Of a stretch of DNA of 64,000 nt, positions 50,635 to 58,675 are shown in pieces. Each line of letters opens with the position of its first letter. Positions within the stretch are counted from its first letter, which is position 1. Origin of the DNA: an uncultured Christensenellaceae bacterium (GTDB lineage: Bacteria; Bacillota; Clostridia; Christensenellales; Borkfalkiaceae); assembly GCA_910586655.1 (NCBI GenBank), contig CAJUIR010000001.1, positions 124,001 to 188,000 of the forward strand. The letters are read 5' to 3'. The notes under the pieces are model-generated. The model did no database searches and was not told the DNA's origin. It saw nothing but the letters and a program-made list of their open reading frames with translations. Made by a program: the position numbers and the translations under genes.

Positions 50635-51543
50635 ATGCCCATCGTCATCGATAAAAATATTCCGGCTTATACAGTATTAAATGAGGAACGCATTTTCGTC
50701 ATGGACAAGGAACGCGCGGGTTCTCAGGATATTCGCCCCATCGAAATTGCGATATTGAATCTGATGCCGACGAAAAAAGAAACGGAAACGCAATTTATGC
50801 GCCTCTTATCCAATTCTCCCTTACAGGTAAACGTCACGTTGATCCATACCGCAAGTTATCGCTCGAAAAATACGGAAGCAGAATATTTGGAGCGTTTTTA
50901 TCAGCCGTTTGAAACCATCAAAGACCGCCATTTCGACGGCATGATCGTGACCGGCGCTCCTCTGGAAGATTTGGATTTTTCAGATGTTGCCTATTGGGAT
51001 GAACTCACAAAATTATTTGAATTTACCCGCACGAACGTCACTTCCACGATTTTTATCTGTTGGGGAGCCATGGCGGCGCTGAATTATTTTTACGGAATTC
51101 AAAAACATCCCCTTTCGCGCAAAATGTTCGGCGTATTTGCACATAAAAAAATTCATTTCGATACACCCGATCCGCTGATGCGCGGAATTTCCGACGAGTT
51201 TCATATGTGTCATTCCCGTCATTCTGCGGTAAGGGAAAGCGATATCAAAAAAGACGATCGTCTTAAAATCCTTGCCGAATCGCACCGCGCGGGCGTTTCG
51301 GTAATTACCAATCTCGATCATTCTCAGATTTTTGTTTTGGGTCACATGGAATATGACCGCGATACTTTGAAACGGGAATACGAGCGCGATTTAAGCAAAG
51401 GACTATCCATCGAAAAACCTTTTTGTTATTTTGCCGATCGAGATCGGAAAGAGATCAAAATGAACTGGTCGTCTTCCTCTAACTTGTTTTATAACAACTG
51501 GTTGAATTTTGTCTACCAGACGACTCCTTATCGGTTTTCGTGA
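50635..51543 (+). CDS. metA: Homoserine O-acetyltransferase (MetA family)
   Basis: Activates homoserine for methionine synthesis. The 302 residues contain the nucleophile C142 in FICWGAM (usually CWGAQ), the HSRHS motif and the glutamate in GHMEYDRD. Residue 111, in the segment TGAPLED, is Glu; in studied MetA enzymes Glu here gives acetyl-CoA use and Gly gives succinyl-CoA use, so an acetyltransferase is predicted. This agrees with the O-acetylhomoserine-dependent metY just upstream. It is followed by a strong terminator. Confidence 0.93.
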   Translation: MPIVIDKNIPAYTVLNEERIFVMDKERAGSQDIRPIEIAILNLMPTKKETETQFMRLLSNSPLQVNVTLIHTASYRSKNTEAEYLERFYQPFETIKDRHFDGMIVTGAPLEDLDFSDVAYWDELTKLFEFTRTNVTSTIFICWGAMAALNYFYGIQKHPLSRKMFGVFAHKKIHFDTPDPLMRGISDEFHMCHSRHSAVRESDIKKDDRLKILAESHRAGVSVITNLDHSQIFVLGHMEYDRDTLKREYERDLSKGLSIEKPFCYFADRDRKEIKMNWSSSSNLFYNNWLNFVYQTTPYRFS

Positions 51544-51558
51544 TCGTATGCTAATCAG

Positions 51559-51591
51559 AAAACGGGCGCCTTTCAAAGGCACCCGTTTTTT
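51559..51591 (+). terminator. Bidirectional terminator between metA and ilvE
   Basis: AAAACGGGcGCCTTT, 2-nt loop, AAGGCaCCCGTTTTTT. Strong GC-rich stem with flanking A and T runs, serving both convergent operons. Confidence 0.9.
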
Positions 51592-51600
51592 AAATGCAAT

Positions 51601-52662
51601 TTATCGGATAATGGATCTCCAACCGTAGTCGTCGGGCAGCGTTCCGTACTGGATTCCCGTAATCGTATCATAGAGCATTTTTGTTATTGTACCCATCTTG
51701 CCGTTGTTGATCGTGTAGTCTTGTTCACGATATCGAATGAAACCAACGGGTGAAATGACCGCTGCCGTACCCGTCCCGAATGCTTCCTGTAATGTTCCGT
51801 TTCGTGCGCCTTCTACGACTTCGTCGATGGAAATACGGCGCTCGCTTACCCGATAGCCTTTCTCTTTCAGTACCTGCAAACAACTCTTGCGCGTAATTCC
51901 CGGTAATATCGAACCGACCAAAGCCGGCGTTACGACTTCTCCGTCCAGAACAAAAAACATATTCATGGAGCCGACTTCTTCCACGTATTTTTTTTCGTTG
52001 GAATCCAGCCAAAGTACCTGATCGAAACCCTTTTCTTCGGCAAGTTCCGCCGCTTTCATGGAAGCCGCATAATTTCCGAGGCACTTTGCTTCACCCGTGC
52101 CGCCGATCGAAGAACGGACATAGAAATCTTCCACCAAAAGTTTGGTCGGTTCCAAACCGTGCGCGTAGTAACTTCCTACCGGCGAAAGAATGATAAAAAA
52201 CAGATACTCCGTCGAGGCATGTACGCCAAGCATGATACGCGTTGCCACTATGGTGGGACGAATATAAAGCGCAGTTCCCTTTTCATTCGGAATCCAGTCT
52301 TTTTCGAGTTTTAAGAGCGTTTCAAGACCTTTCTGCGCGGTTTCAACGGGAAATTGAGGGATGCACATTCTTGCCGCAGAACGGTTCATACGCGCCCAAT
52401 TTTCTTCGGGGCGGAACACTGCTATTTCACCGTCAGGCTGTAAGAACGCCTTCATTCCTTCAAAGATCCCCTGCGCATAATGAAAAACAGAAGTCGCCAA
52501 ATCGAACGATTTGGGTTCGTTCGGTTCTATCTTTGCATCATGCCAGACTTTTGAAGCCGTGTATTTCATGGTAAACATATAGTCGGTGAAAAATCGCCCG
52601 AATCCAAGAGCAGTCCCTTTTTTCGGTTTCTCTTTCAGAACGTTTCTTTGAATGATTTCCAT
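51601..52662 (-). CDS. ilvE: Branched-chain amino acid aminotransferase
   Basis: Fold IV PLP transaminase of 353 residues for Leu, Ile and Val. Motifs include YAQGIFEGMKAF, FRPEENWARMNRSA, GTGEAKCLGNYAASMKAA around the PLP-lysine region, QVLWLD, EVGSMNMFFV and FGTGTAAVISPVG. The start is ATG 52662 with AAGGCGG upstream; a TTG two codons earlier is less likely. It is the last gene of tyrS-yigZ-ilvE. Confidence 0.95.
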   Translation of the reverse strand: MEIIQRNVLKEKPKKGTALGFGRFFTDYMFTMKYTASKVWHDAKIEPNEPKSFDLATSVFHYAQGIFEGMKAFLQPDGEIAVFRPEENWARMNRSAARMCIPQFPVETAQKGLETLLKLEKDWIPNEKGTALYIRPTIVATRIMLGVHASTEYLFFIILSPVGSYYAHGLEPTKLLVEDFYVRSSIGGTGEAKCLGNYAASMKAAELAEEKGFDQVLWLDSNEKKYVEEVGSMNMFFVLDGEVVTPALVGSILPGITRKSCLQVLKEKGYRVSERRISIDEVVEGARNGTLQEAFGTGTAAVISPVGFIRYREQDYTINNGKMGTITKMLYDTITGIQYGTLPDDYGWRSIIR

Positions 52663-52673
52663 ATTCAACCGCC

Positions 52674-53306
52674 TTATCTTTTATTGACCAAAAACGGAGC
52701 ATAAACTCTTCTTATTTCCTCGATAGCGATTTTTCCACTGAAACAGTTATTGATGCGTTCGAGGAATCGGGAATAATCGGGTTCCCGAACAGAGAGCGTA
52801 AACTTTGCGCGTTCGTCGAAATCGCGCGAAACTTCATCAATCCGCTCGCGCTCCAAAAATCGAATCAATGCGTCGATTTGCGGATACTCGACGTGAAGAA
52901 TCAAATTGACGCAAGCATCGTATTCGCACAACTGCGCCGAATCGAGTCCTTCCGACGCCGAGGATGCGTATGCGCGCGTTAGACCGCCAGCACCCAGTTT
53001 GATTCCGCCGAAGTAGCGTACGACCGCAACAGCCGTTTCAAACAATTTCCGTGCTTTCAATACATTTAAAATCGGCATTCCCGCCGTTCCTTGCGGTTCT
53101 CCGTCGTCGGAAAAACGTTGAACGTTCCCCGTTTTATCCGCAATGAAACCGTAGCAAACGTGCGTGGCAAGCGGATGTCGACTGCGCACGCGTTCCAAAA
53201 ACGATTTCGCTTCTTCTTCGCTTTCAACGTGTGAAACGTACGTTAAAAAACGCGATTTTTCGATGATTTTTTCCCGGAACGATTCGCCGTAAACGCTCAA
53301 ATACAT
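52674..53306 (-). CDS. YigZ/IMPACT-family protein
   Basis: A 210-residue UPF0029 protein. The N-terminal domain holds the family signature RFSDDGEPQGTAGMPIL and VAVVRYFGGIKLGAGGL. The C-terminal ferredoxin-like domain (about 135-205) resembles EF-G domain IV. IMPACT relatives modulate translation stress in eukaryotes; the bacterial role is unclear. The start overlaps the tyrS stop (TGATG). Confidence 0.92.
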   Translation of the reverse strand: MYLSVYGESFREKIIEKSRFLTYVSHVESEEEAKSFLERVRSRHPLATHVCYGFIADKTGNVQRFSDDGEPQGTAGMPILNVLKARKLFETAVAVVRYFGGIKLGAGGLTRAYASSASEGLDSAQLCEYDACVNLILHVEYPQIDALIRFLERERIDEVSRDFDERAKFTLSVREPDYSRFLERINNCFSGKIAIEEIRRVYAPFLVNKR

Positions 53307-54499
53307 CAGCCGCGAACGACCTTAATACGTATTTTCTTGCCTTTAAACAGTGTAAATTCGCCTACCGGCAGCGGCATGTTTACATTATCCGCTTTTTCGC
53401 CGTTGACGGAAACGCCGCCTTGTTCAACCAATCTCCGTGCCTCTGAGTTACTTTTGCAAAGCCCTGTGGCAATCAATGCCCCCAGTAAATCGTAAACGGA
53501 TTCAGGTACGATTTTTTCGGGCATTTCTCCGTCGCCGCCGAATGCCGCTTTTGCCTGAGACTGCGCTTTTTGCGCCGCCTCCTCTCCGTGTACCATTTGC
53601 GTAAGTTCGTACGCAAGCGTTTCTTTAGCGGCATTGATGCGTTCGTCCTGAAACGCGCATAGCGAATGAATTTTTTCAAGCGGAAGGAAGGTAAGTAATT
53701 TCAAGCATTTTTCAACGTCAGCATCTGCCGTATTGCGCCAATACTGATAAAATTCATAAGGCGGAGTTTTGGTGTCGTCGAGCCAAACCGCACCCTTTTG
53801 TGTTTTGCCCATTTTTTTGCCTTCGCTTGTCGTAAGCAACGTGAACGTCATGGCAAACGCCGATTTGCGTTCTTTCCTGCGAATGAGGTCCGCCCCTGCC
53901 AGAATGTTGCTCCACTGGTCGTCGCCGCCGAGTTCCAAAAGACAGTCGTATTTTTGATTGAGCACCAAAAAATCGTAAGCCTGCATGAGCATATAATTAA
54001 ATTCAAGGAAGGTAAGCCCTTTTTCCATCCGCGAGCGGTAACATTCCGCCGTGAGCATTTTATTGACGGAAAAATATGCGCCGATGTCACGGAGAAAATC
54101 GATATAATTCAGATTCAAAAGCCAATCGGCATTATTGACGATAACGGCTGCGTTTTCCCCTTCGAAACGGATAAATTTCGCCATTTGCTTTTTGAAACAT
54201 TCCACATGATATTCCACCGTTTCTTTGGTCATCATGCTACGCATATCCGTCCTTCCCGAAGGATCGCCGATTAAGGCCGTTCCGCCGCCGATCAGAATAA
54301 TGGGACGGTGCCCTGCGTCCTGCATGTGCTTCATAGCGATCAGTTGCATGAAGTGCCCGACGTGCAGACTATCTGCCGTAGGATCGAATCCGATGTAAAA
54401 CGGAACGCTTTCTTTTCCGAGTTTTTCGTAAAGTTCTTCCTCGTATACCGTTTGTTTGATAAATCCGCGCGCGCGCAGCACATCCATTACGTTTGCCAC
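53306..54499 (-). CDS. tyrS: Tyrosyl-tRNA synthetase
   Basis: Charges tRNA-Tyr. The 397 residues include YIGFDPTADSLHVGHF (HIGH), ELGGDDQWSNI, KMGKTQKGAVWLD (KMSKS-like, KMGKT) and a C-terminal S4 domain (ARRLVEQGGVSVNG). The start is read as GTG 54499, since AAGGAG lies 6 nt upstream; ATG 54487 four codons in is the alternative. The leader has a perfect hairpin but no T-box sequence. Confidence 0.94.
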   Translation of the reverse strand: MANVMDVLRARGFIKQTVYEEELYEKLGKESVPFYIGFDPTADSLHVGHFMQLIAMKHMQDAGHRPIILIGGGTALIGDPSGRTDMRSMMTKETVEYHVECFKKQMAKFIRFEGENAAVIVNNADWLLNLNYIDFLRDIGAYFSVNKMLTAECYRSRMEKGLTFLEFNYMLMQAYDFLVLNQKYDCLLELGGDDQWSNILAGADLIRRKERKSAFAMTFTLLTTSEGKKMGKTQKGAVWLDDTKTPPYEFYQYWRNTADADVEKCLKLLTFLPLEKIHSLCAFQDERINAAKETLAYELTQMVHGEEAAQKAQSQAKAAFGGDGEMPEKIVPESVYDLLGALIATGLCKSNSEARRLVEQGGVSVNGEKADNVNMPLPVGEFTLFKGKKIRIKVVRG

Positions 54500-54518
54500 T
54501 TTTTTCTCCTTAACAAAT

Positions 54519-54552
54519 ACGGTTTGCGCCTGCCTTTGAGCACGCAAACCGT
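54519..54552 (-). promoter_or_regulatory. Hairpin in the tyrS leader
   Basis: Leftward, ACGGTTTGCG, 14-nt loop, CGCAAACCGT: a perfect 10-bp stem 20 nt before the GTG. No U tract follows, so it is not a terminator. Confidence 0.6.
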
Positions 54553-54574
54553 AACGATTTTCTTACGTAACAAT

Positions 54575-54603
54575 ATTATACCTTGTCCATATTTAATTGT
54601 CAA
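54575..54603 (-). promoter_or_regulatory. Full-consensus sigma-A promoter of tyrS-yigZ-ilvE
   Basis: -35 TTGACA (54603-54598), 17-bp spacer, -10 TATAAT (54580-54575). The leader is about 70 nt. Confidence 0.85.
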
Positions 54604-54619
54604 ACGTTCCGTAAATGTT

Positions 54620-54826
54620 TTAACAGAGTACGATTTCTTTTTTTTGCGTTTTGCCAAGCAATTCTTCTTCGCGTTCCGTAACGTTCAGCCCCCGCAGTGA
54701 GCGAAGCACGAGGATCATTTCTTCCGCGGTACAGGGACGTACCAAACGAGTTGCAAGTTCGCAGTTGATTCTTTCCCGTTTTCGTTTTCGGAGTATCGTC
54801 AAAAATGTTTCGTCATGATGTTTCAT
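54620..54826 (-). CDS. Small basic protein of unknown function
   Basis: A 68-residue frame, not recognised. It is Arg/Lys- and Glu-rich with a helical pattern (TILRKRKRERINCELATRL, then AEEMILVLRSLRGL). AAGGAG sits only 1 nt before ATG 54826, which is too close; upstream in-frame ATGs at 54844 or 54841 are alternatives. It lies just upstream of, and divergent from, the WYL regulator, with the TGACAA palindrome between them. It may be a regulator target or a chance frame. Confidence 0.35.
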   Translation of the reverse strand: MKHHDETFLTILRKRKRERINCELATRLVRPCTAEEMILVLRSLRGLNVTEREEELLGKTQKKEIVLC

Positions 54827-54849
54827 ACTCCTTATTTTACGCATCATAC

Positions 54850-54878
54850 TTGACAATATTTGTCAGATATGATAAAAT
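54850..54878 (+). promoter_or_regulatory. Sigma-A promoter of the WYL regulator
   Basis: -35 TTGACA (54850-54855), 17-bp spacer, -10 TAAAAT (54873-54878). GGAGG precedes the ATG at 54904. Confidence 0.75.
54851..54865. promoter_or_regulatory. Candidate operator of the WYL regulator
   Basis: TGACAA-TAT-TTGTCA, a perfect 6-3-6 palindrome that covers the -35 box of the regulator gene. Its place suggests autorepression. Confidence 0.55.
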
Positions 54879-54903
54879 TTTTATCGATTCATGGGAGGAA
54901 ACT

Positions 54904-55827
54904 ATGAAATATCAAATCATGATTGGAATACTTTTTACCTTGCTCGCCAAACGGCACGTCAGCGCAGGCGAACTAGCAGGAAAATACGACGTATCGGTCC
55001 GTTCAATATACCGCTATATCGACGAAATGAGCCTTGCAGGTATTCCCATTGACGTGGCGCGCGGTGCGAGAGGCGGAATTTTTATCTCCGACGCTTATAA
55101 ACTTCCCAAAGGCATGATGACGAAAGAAGAATACGCGCAGGCGATCGACGCGATGCTCGCTGTTCACGAACAACTGAAAAACCCCGTGTTGCGCAGCGCG
55201 ATCGATAAATTAACGGCGCAAGTAAAATCGGAAAAATTCGATTTATCGCTTTCGGGCAATCTTTTGGTGGACAGCGGAACTTGGGGAGACGAGCGAAAAT
55301 TTTCCGAAAAACTTTCTACATTGGAACGTGCGATTCAAATGCAAGAAACTCTTTCCATCGATTATACCGACCGCGGAGGAGAACGGACGAAACGGAATAT
55401 ACAGCCCCATTTACTTGTATACAAACAAAATATTTGGTATGTGTACGCGTATTGTAAAATGCGCGAAGCATTTCGCCTGTTCAAGGTCGGGCGGATCCGC
55501 TCCATGGTTTCTATCGGAGAAACGTTTGAAAGAGTTGCGTTTTCCCGCGAAGATATTCCGCTATCGTTCTGGACAAGCGGCGATCACGTCATCGAGGCGC
55601 GGTTTGAAATTTCCGCCGAAACGCTCCCCTTTGCCGAGGAATGGCTGGGCGTGGAAAACGTAAGGGAGAAAGAGGGAAAATTTTATGCAGACGTGCGGCT
55701 TCCGGACGATGAATCGCTGATCGGTAAAATTCTTTCCGCAGGTTCGGGTTTCAAGGTGTTGTCGCCGGAATCGCTCTCGAAACGTGTTTTTAATGAAGCA
55801 CAAAAAATAATAAAAAGTTACGATTGA
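54904..55827 (+). CDS. HTH/WYL-domain transcriptional regulator
   Basis: A 307-residue protein with an N-terminal HTH_11/DeoR-like winged helix (SAGELAGKYDVSVRSIYRYI), a linker, and a WYL domain around YTDRGGERTKRNIQPHLLVY and IWYVYAYCKMREAFRLFKVGRI, then a C-terminal WCX-like extension. WYL domains sense ligands, often nucleic acids or nucleotides. GGAGG lies 5 nt before ATG 54904; a longer frame to 54805 would span the promoter. Its 3' end overlaps the convergent ABC ATPase gene by 10 nt. Confidence 0.9.
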   Translation: MKYQIMIGILFTLLAKRHVSAGELAGKYDVSVRSIYRYIDEMSLAGIPIDVARGARGGIFISDAYKLPKGMMTKEEYAQAIDAMLAVHEQLKNPVLRSAIDKLTAQVKSEKFDLSLSGNLLVDSGTWGDERKFSEKLSTLERAIQMQETLSIDYTDRGGERTKRNIQPHLLVYKQNIWYVYAYCKMREAFRLFKVGRIRSMVSIGETFERVAFSREDIPLSFWTSGDHVIEARFEISAETLPFAEEWLGVENVREKEGKFYADVRLPDDESLIGKILSAGSGFKVLSPESLSKRVFNEAQKIIKSYD

Positions 55828-56495
55828 ATTTTCCGCGTCAAAGCGCGCATCAACGATTCTTCCACGGGAGACGGTTTGAAAAAATCCCGCGGGAACGGCT
55901 CGGTCACGGAGAGATCCGACAGCAGTTTTCCCTCTTGAAGTACGATCGCGCGGTGAGCGAGGATCGCTGCTTCGTGTACGTCGTGCGTAACGAAAACGAC
56001 GGTATTCCCCTGTTCTTCGGAAAGTTCGTACACCAATTCTAAAAGCGAACGTTTCAACGATAAATCAAGAGAAGAAAACGGTTCGTCCATCAACAGCGTA
56101 TCATGCGGATATACAAAGGCACGGGCGATTGCTACGCGTTGCCTTTCCCCTCCCGATAACGATTTCGGATATTCTTTCTCTTTGTCTTTTAATCCTACGC
56201 GGGCGAGAATTTCGCCCGTTTTTTGATGTAAACTTTTCGGAAGCACAAACTTTAAATTGTTTTCGACTGTAAGATTAGGCAACAGTTTCGGCGATTGGAA
56301 CAAATACGAAATTCTGCCCGCGCCCTCTACCTTGCCGCCGTGAGGAACCGTTTCCGAAATAATATTGAGAAGCGTCGTTTTACCGGCGCCGCTCCCTCCG
56401 AGGACCGCCGTGATTTTTCCCCGATCGAGTTCCAACGACAAAGGAAAAAGCGCTTGCTTTTCGCCGTAGCGTTTTTCGATATTCAACAGTTTCAT
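55818..56495 (-). CDS. ABC transporter ATP-binding protein (nitrate/sulfonate/thiamine-precursor type)
   Basis: A 225-residue ATPase with Walker A GGSGAGKTTLLN, Q-loop YLFQSPKLLPN, signature LSGGERQRVA, Walker B LLMDEPFSSLD and the H-loop VTHDVHEA. It powers the permease encoded just upstream, whose stop it overlaps by 4 nt; a longer frame to 56534 is inside that gene. The closest families transport aromatic or aliphatic sulfonates, nitrate or HMP-like pyrimidines; the substrate is unknown. Confidence 0.93.
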   Translation of the reverse strand: MKLLNIEKRYGEKQALFPLSLELDRGKITAVLGGSGAGKTTLLNIISETVPHGGKVEGAGRISYLFQSPKLLPNLTVENNLKFVLPKSLHQKTGEILARVGLKDKEKEYPKSLSGGERQRVAIARAFVYPHDTLLMDEPFSSLDLSLKRSLLELVYELSEEQGNTVVFVTHDVHEAAILAHRAIVLQEGKLLSDLSVTEPFPRDFFKPSPVEESLMRALTRKIQS

Positions 56496-57235
56496 CCGCG
56501 CCACCTCGCGGAAAAATGATAAGCGATCATACAAATTCCTTCGATGAAAAAACCGAGAAGTACGATCAGGATCGTAAGAGCAATGAGTTCGGGCAGTTGT
56601 ACAAACATTTTTGCCGATTGCATCATGCCGCCGATACTTTGATAAGTGGATGCAAGAACTTCGCCTGATACGGTGATTTTAAGACCCATGGAAAAAATTG
56701 CGCCGAACTGTTTCATTAGCGGAGGCGCAGTTAACGGCAGATAGAGTTGCATAATTTTCCGCTTCCCTTTCACGCGAAAGGCGCGCACCAGTTCTCCGTA
56801 TTCTGCGTCCACTTCGTCGAGCGAAGCGATTGCGGCGGCATAGACCGCAGGAAACAGAACGAGCGAGGAAACAATGACGGGCGCAACGGAGGGCGACGTC
56901 CAGAGCAGTAATAACAAAATAACCGCCATGGTCGGAACGGTACGCAATACCGAAATAACGGGCGCAAGAAAGGCGCGCGTCCATTTCCAAAGGAAAGAAA
57001 GAAGCGCAAGTCCTATTCCGAAACACACGGAAAATAAAAATGCCAAAAACGTGCGCAAAAAGGTCTTCCCGAACGCCGTCCAAAACGTGCCGCTGATAAA
57101 AAACTCCCCTACGAAAACAAAGGTATCCGTAAACGAGGGAAGTATGTAATCGTTACCGACAATAAAATACGCGATGATCCATACCACCCACAAAAAAATA
57201 AGCGACAGTACGGAAAATAAAAGATTCTTTTTCAC
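56492..57235 (-). CDS. ABC transporter permease (SsuC/TauC/ThiX type)
   Basis: A 247-residue inner-membrane protein with six helices. The cytoplasmic EAA-like loop YGELVRAFRVKGKRKIMQLYLP couples to the ATPase, and LRTVPTMAVILLLLLWT fits the family. It overlaps the binding-protein gene by 4 nt. Confidence 0.92.
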   Translation of the reverse strand: MKKNLLFSVLSLIFLWVVWIIAYFIVGNDYILPSFTDTFVFVGEFFISGTFWTAFGKTFLRTFLAFLFSVCFGIGLALLSFLWKWTRAFLAPVISVLRTVPTMAVILLLLLWTSPSVAPVIVSSLVLFPAVYAAAIASLDEVDAEYGELVRAFRVKGKRKIMQLYLPLTAPPLMKQFGAIFSMGLKITVSGEVLASTYQSIGGMMQSAKMFVQLPELIALTILIVLLGFFIEGICMIAYHFSARWRG

Positions 57236-58233
57236 TGTGTATCCGTGTAGTAAAACGCTTCTAAAACCGTGCTTGCGGAAGATGCGTTTACAGCAATCAA
57301 TTTTTCGAGAAAGAGATCGACGTTTTGTTTTGCCTGCTCGGCAGGCGTAAAAGCAACCGAACAGTTGGCAATTACTTCATCCGTTAGATTATTTGCGTCA
57401 AACGACGACGTCAGTCCTTCGGTTCGAACAGGATCCAAAAGCGATAAGACGGTAGTCGGCTGAACGGAGGCTAAATAAGATCGGCTTTCTTTCATATACG
57501 AAATTATTTGTTTCACCGCCGCCCGATCGCTTTCAATAACCGATTTTTTCGCAACAAGGACTGCCTGCGGATAACCAGTTCCCGCTTGGTAAAGTTGTTG
57601 CAGATCTCCCGCGCGTTCGAAATTTGTTTTGTTAATTTTTGTGGTTGCTGCGGGTTCCGGACAAAGATAATAATCGCATCCGTAAACGGGCGTCACGTTT
57701 GCGGCGTCCACCGCCAAAAGGTTGACGGCGCTTTCATCTTTTTCCGATTGAATTCCGTTTATGATTTTATAAGGAATATTGTGATCGCCGAGTACGGCTT
57801 GCAAAGTAAGCCCCGGTACGTTGGGAAGTTGAACGACGCCGACCGTTTTTCCGATCAAACTACTTTCGATGTTTTCGGACGTAATTGTCGGCTGTTCCTG
57901 TGTCGCAAGAAAATACAAGTTTCCGTTTGTTACCGTGCCGAGCATCTGATAAGAGTCTCCGTTTCCCAATAGTTTGCTTGCAAGATTAACCGGCAGAATA
58001 CAAAAATCCGCTTGGGGATTTCTACCGGTTACTTGAACGTGAATCAAAGCAGAATCGATGATTCGGTAATCGAAACAGTCGTCTTTTTGGGAAATCGCAT
58101 AGGCAAGCGCAAGCGCAGGCGCGCCGTCGGGCGCATAAACGGTATACTTCCCCTCTGTGTTGCCGCAAGCGGTTGCGCCGATTGTCAGCGCTCCGCAGAG
58201 CACCGCCGCGAGTAAAAAAACAGTTTTTTTCAT
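57232..58233 (-). CDS. ABC transporter substrate-binding lipoprotein (NMT1/THI5-like)
   Basis: A 333-residue exported protein with an N-terminal signal and a likely lipid-attached Cys (about residue 23, in ATACGN). It is a type II periplasmic-binding fold with YTVYAPDGAPALALAYA, DFCILPVNLASKLL and VGVVQLPNVPGLTLQAVL. The pattern fits NMT1/SsuA-like proteins that bind small organic molecules. Its gene is 14 nt after the TM1266-like regulator, with AGAGGA before the ATG. Confidence 0.88.
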   Translation of the reverse strand: MKKTVFLLAAVLCGALTIGATACGNTEGKYTVYAPDGAPALALAYAISQKDDCFDYRIIDSALIHVQVTGRNPQADFCILPVNLASKLLGNGDSYQMLGTVTNGNLYFLATQEQPTITSENIESSLIGKTVGVVQLPNVPGLTLQAVLGDHNIPYKIINGIQSEKDESAVNLLAVDAANVTPVYGCDYYLCPEPAATTKINKTNFERAGDLQQLYQAGTGYPQAVLVAKKSVIESDRAAVKQIISYMKESRSYLASVQPTTVLSLLDPVRTEGLTSSFDANNLTDEVIANCSVAFTPAEQAKQNVDLFLEKLIAVNASSASTVLEAFYYTDTQ

Positions 58234-58247
58234 ATCGTCCTCTATAT

Positions 58248-58496
58248 TTAAATTTTTCCGAATAAAGATTTTGCCGTAACGCCGATTAAACTCCCGATTT
58301 TTCCTGTTAACGCATTTACGACGGAGACAGGCGCGTCAAGTACGACCGCTATGACGGAAATTTGTTTTTCACGATAAGGAATCCCCATTCTCCCGACGAT
58401 ATAATCCCCGAACAAAGATAAATATTCGTTGAGTTTTTGGGTCGATTCCCGATTTTCTACGAGAATCGAAAGTACCGAAATCCGTTTTTCTTCCAT
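58248..58496 (-). CDS. TM1266-family (iron-only hydrogenase system) putative regulator
   Basis: An 82-residue ferredoxin/ACT-like protein. The sequence around RISVLSILVENRES, GDYIVGRMGIPYREK and VNALTGKIGSLIGV matches the small regulator family named after Thermotoga TM1266, often found with [FeFe]-hydrogenase maturation genes. No clear DNA-binding domain is present. It heads the operon with the ABC transporter and has GGAGG 9-12 nt before the ATG. Confidence 0.85.
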   Translation of the reverse strand: MEEKRISVLSILVENRESTQKLNEYLSLFGDYIVGRMGIPYREKQISVIAVVLDAPVSVVNALTGKIGSLIGVTAKSLFGKI

Positions 58497-58604
58497 AAAA
58501 AAATCCCTCCTCCCTGAAGGGCGAAAGGAAACAAGCGGATCGGATCCGCTGATCGTTCTTCATTCGTCCCTTTGCGGTCAGTCATTCCTTTCCGTTCAGG
58601 TGTT
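58497..58604 (-). promoter_or_regulatory. Structured 5' leader, riboswitch candidate
   Basis: The leader of about 108 nt can form a closing stem CCTGAA/TTCAGG (58600-58595 with 58518-58513), a second stem GAAAGGAA/TTCCTTTC, and an inner hairpin AGCGGA-TCCGA-TCCGCT. A purine-rich unpaired segment (GACCGCAAAGGGACGAATG) remains. The 3' strand of the closing stem ends right before the GGAGG ribosome site, so ligand binding could control translation. I cannot match it to a known class. Confidence 0.5.
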
Positions 58605-58610
58605 TTTAAA

Positions 58611-58639
58611 ATTATAACATACGGTTTTTGATTTTGCAA
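58611..58639 (-). promoter_or_regulatory. Sigma-A promoter of the TM1266-ABC operon
   Basis: -35 TTGCAA (58639-58634), 17-bp spacer, -10 TATAAT (58616-58611), giving an RNA start near 58604. Confidence 0.72.
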
Positions 58640-58675
58640 GCGAATAAACAAATTTCGATTCCGCATACTGTTGAT

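Noticed and set aside
54500..54603. T-box riboswitch upstream of tyrS
   Set aside because: The leader is only ~70 nt, lacks the T-box core sequence and has no terminator/antiterminator pair.
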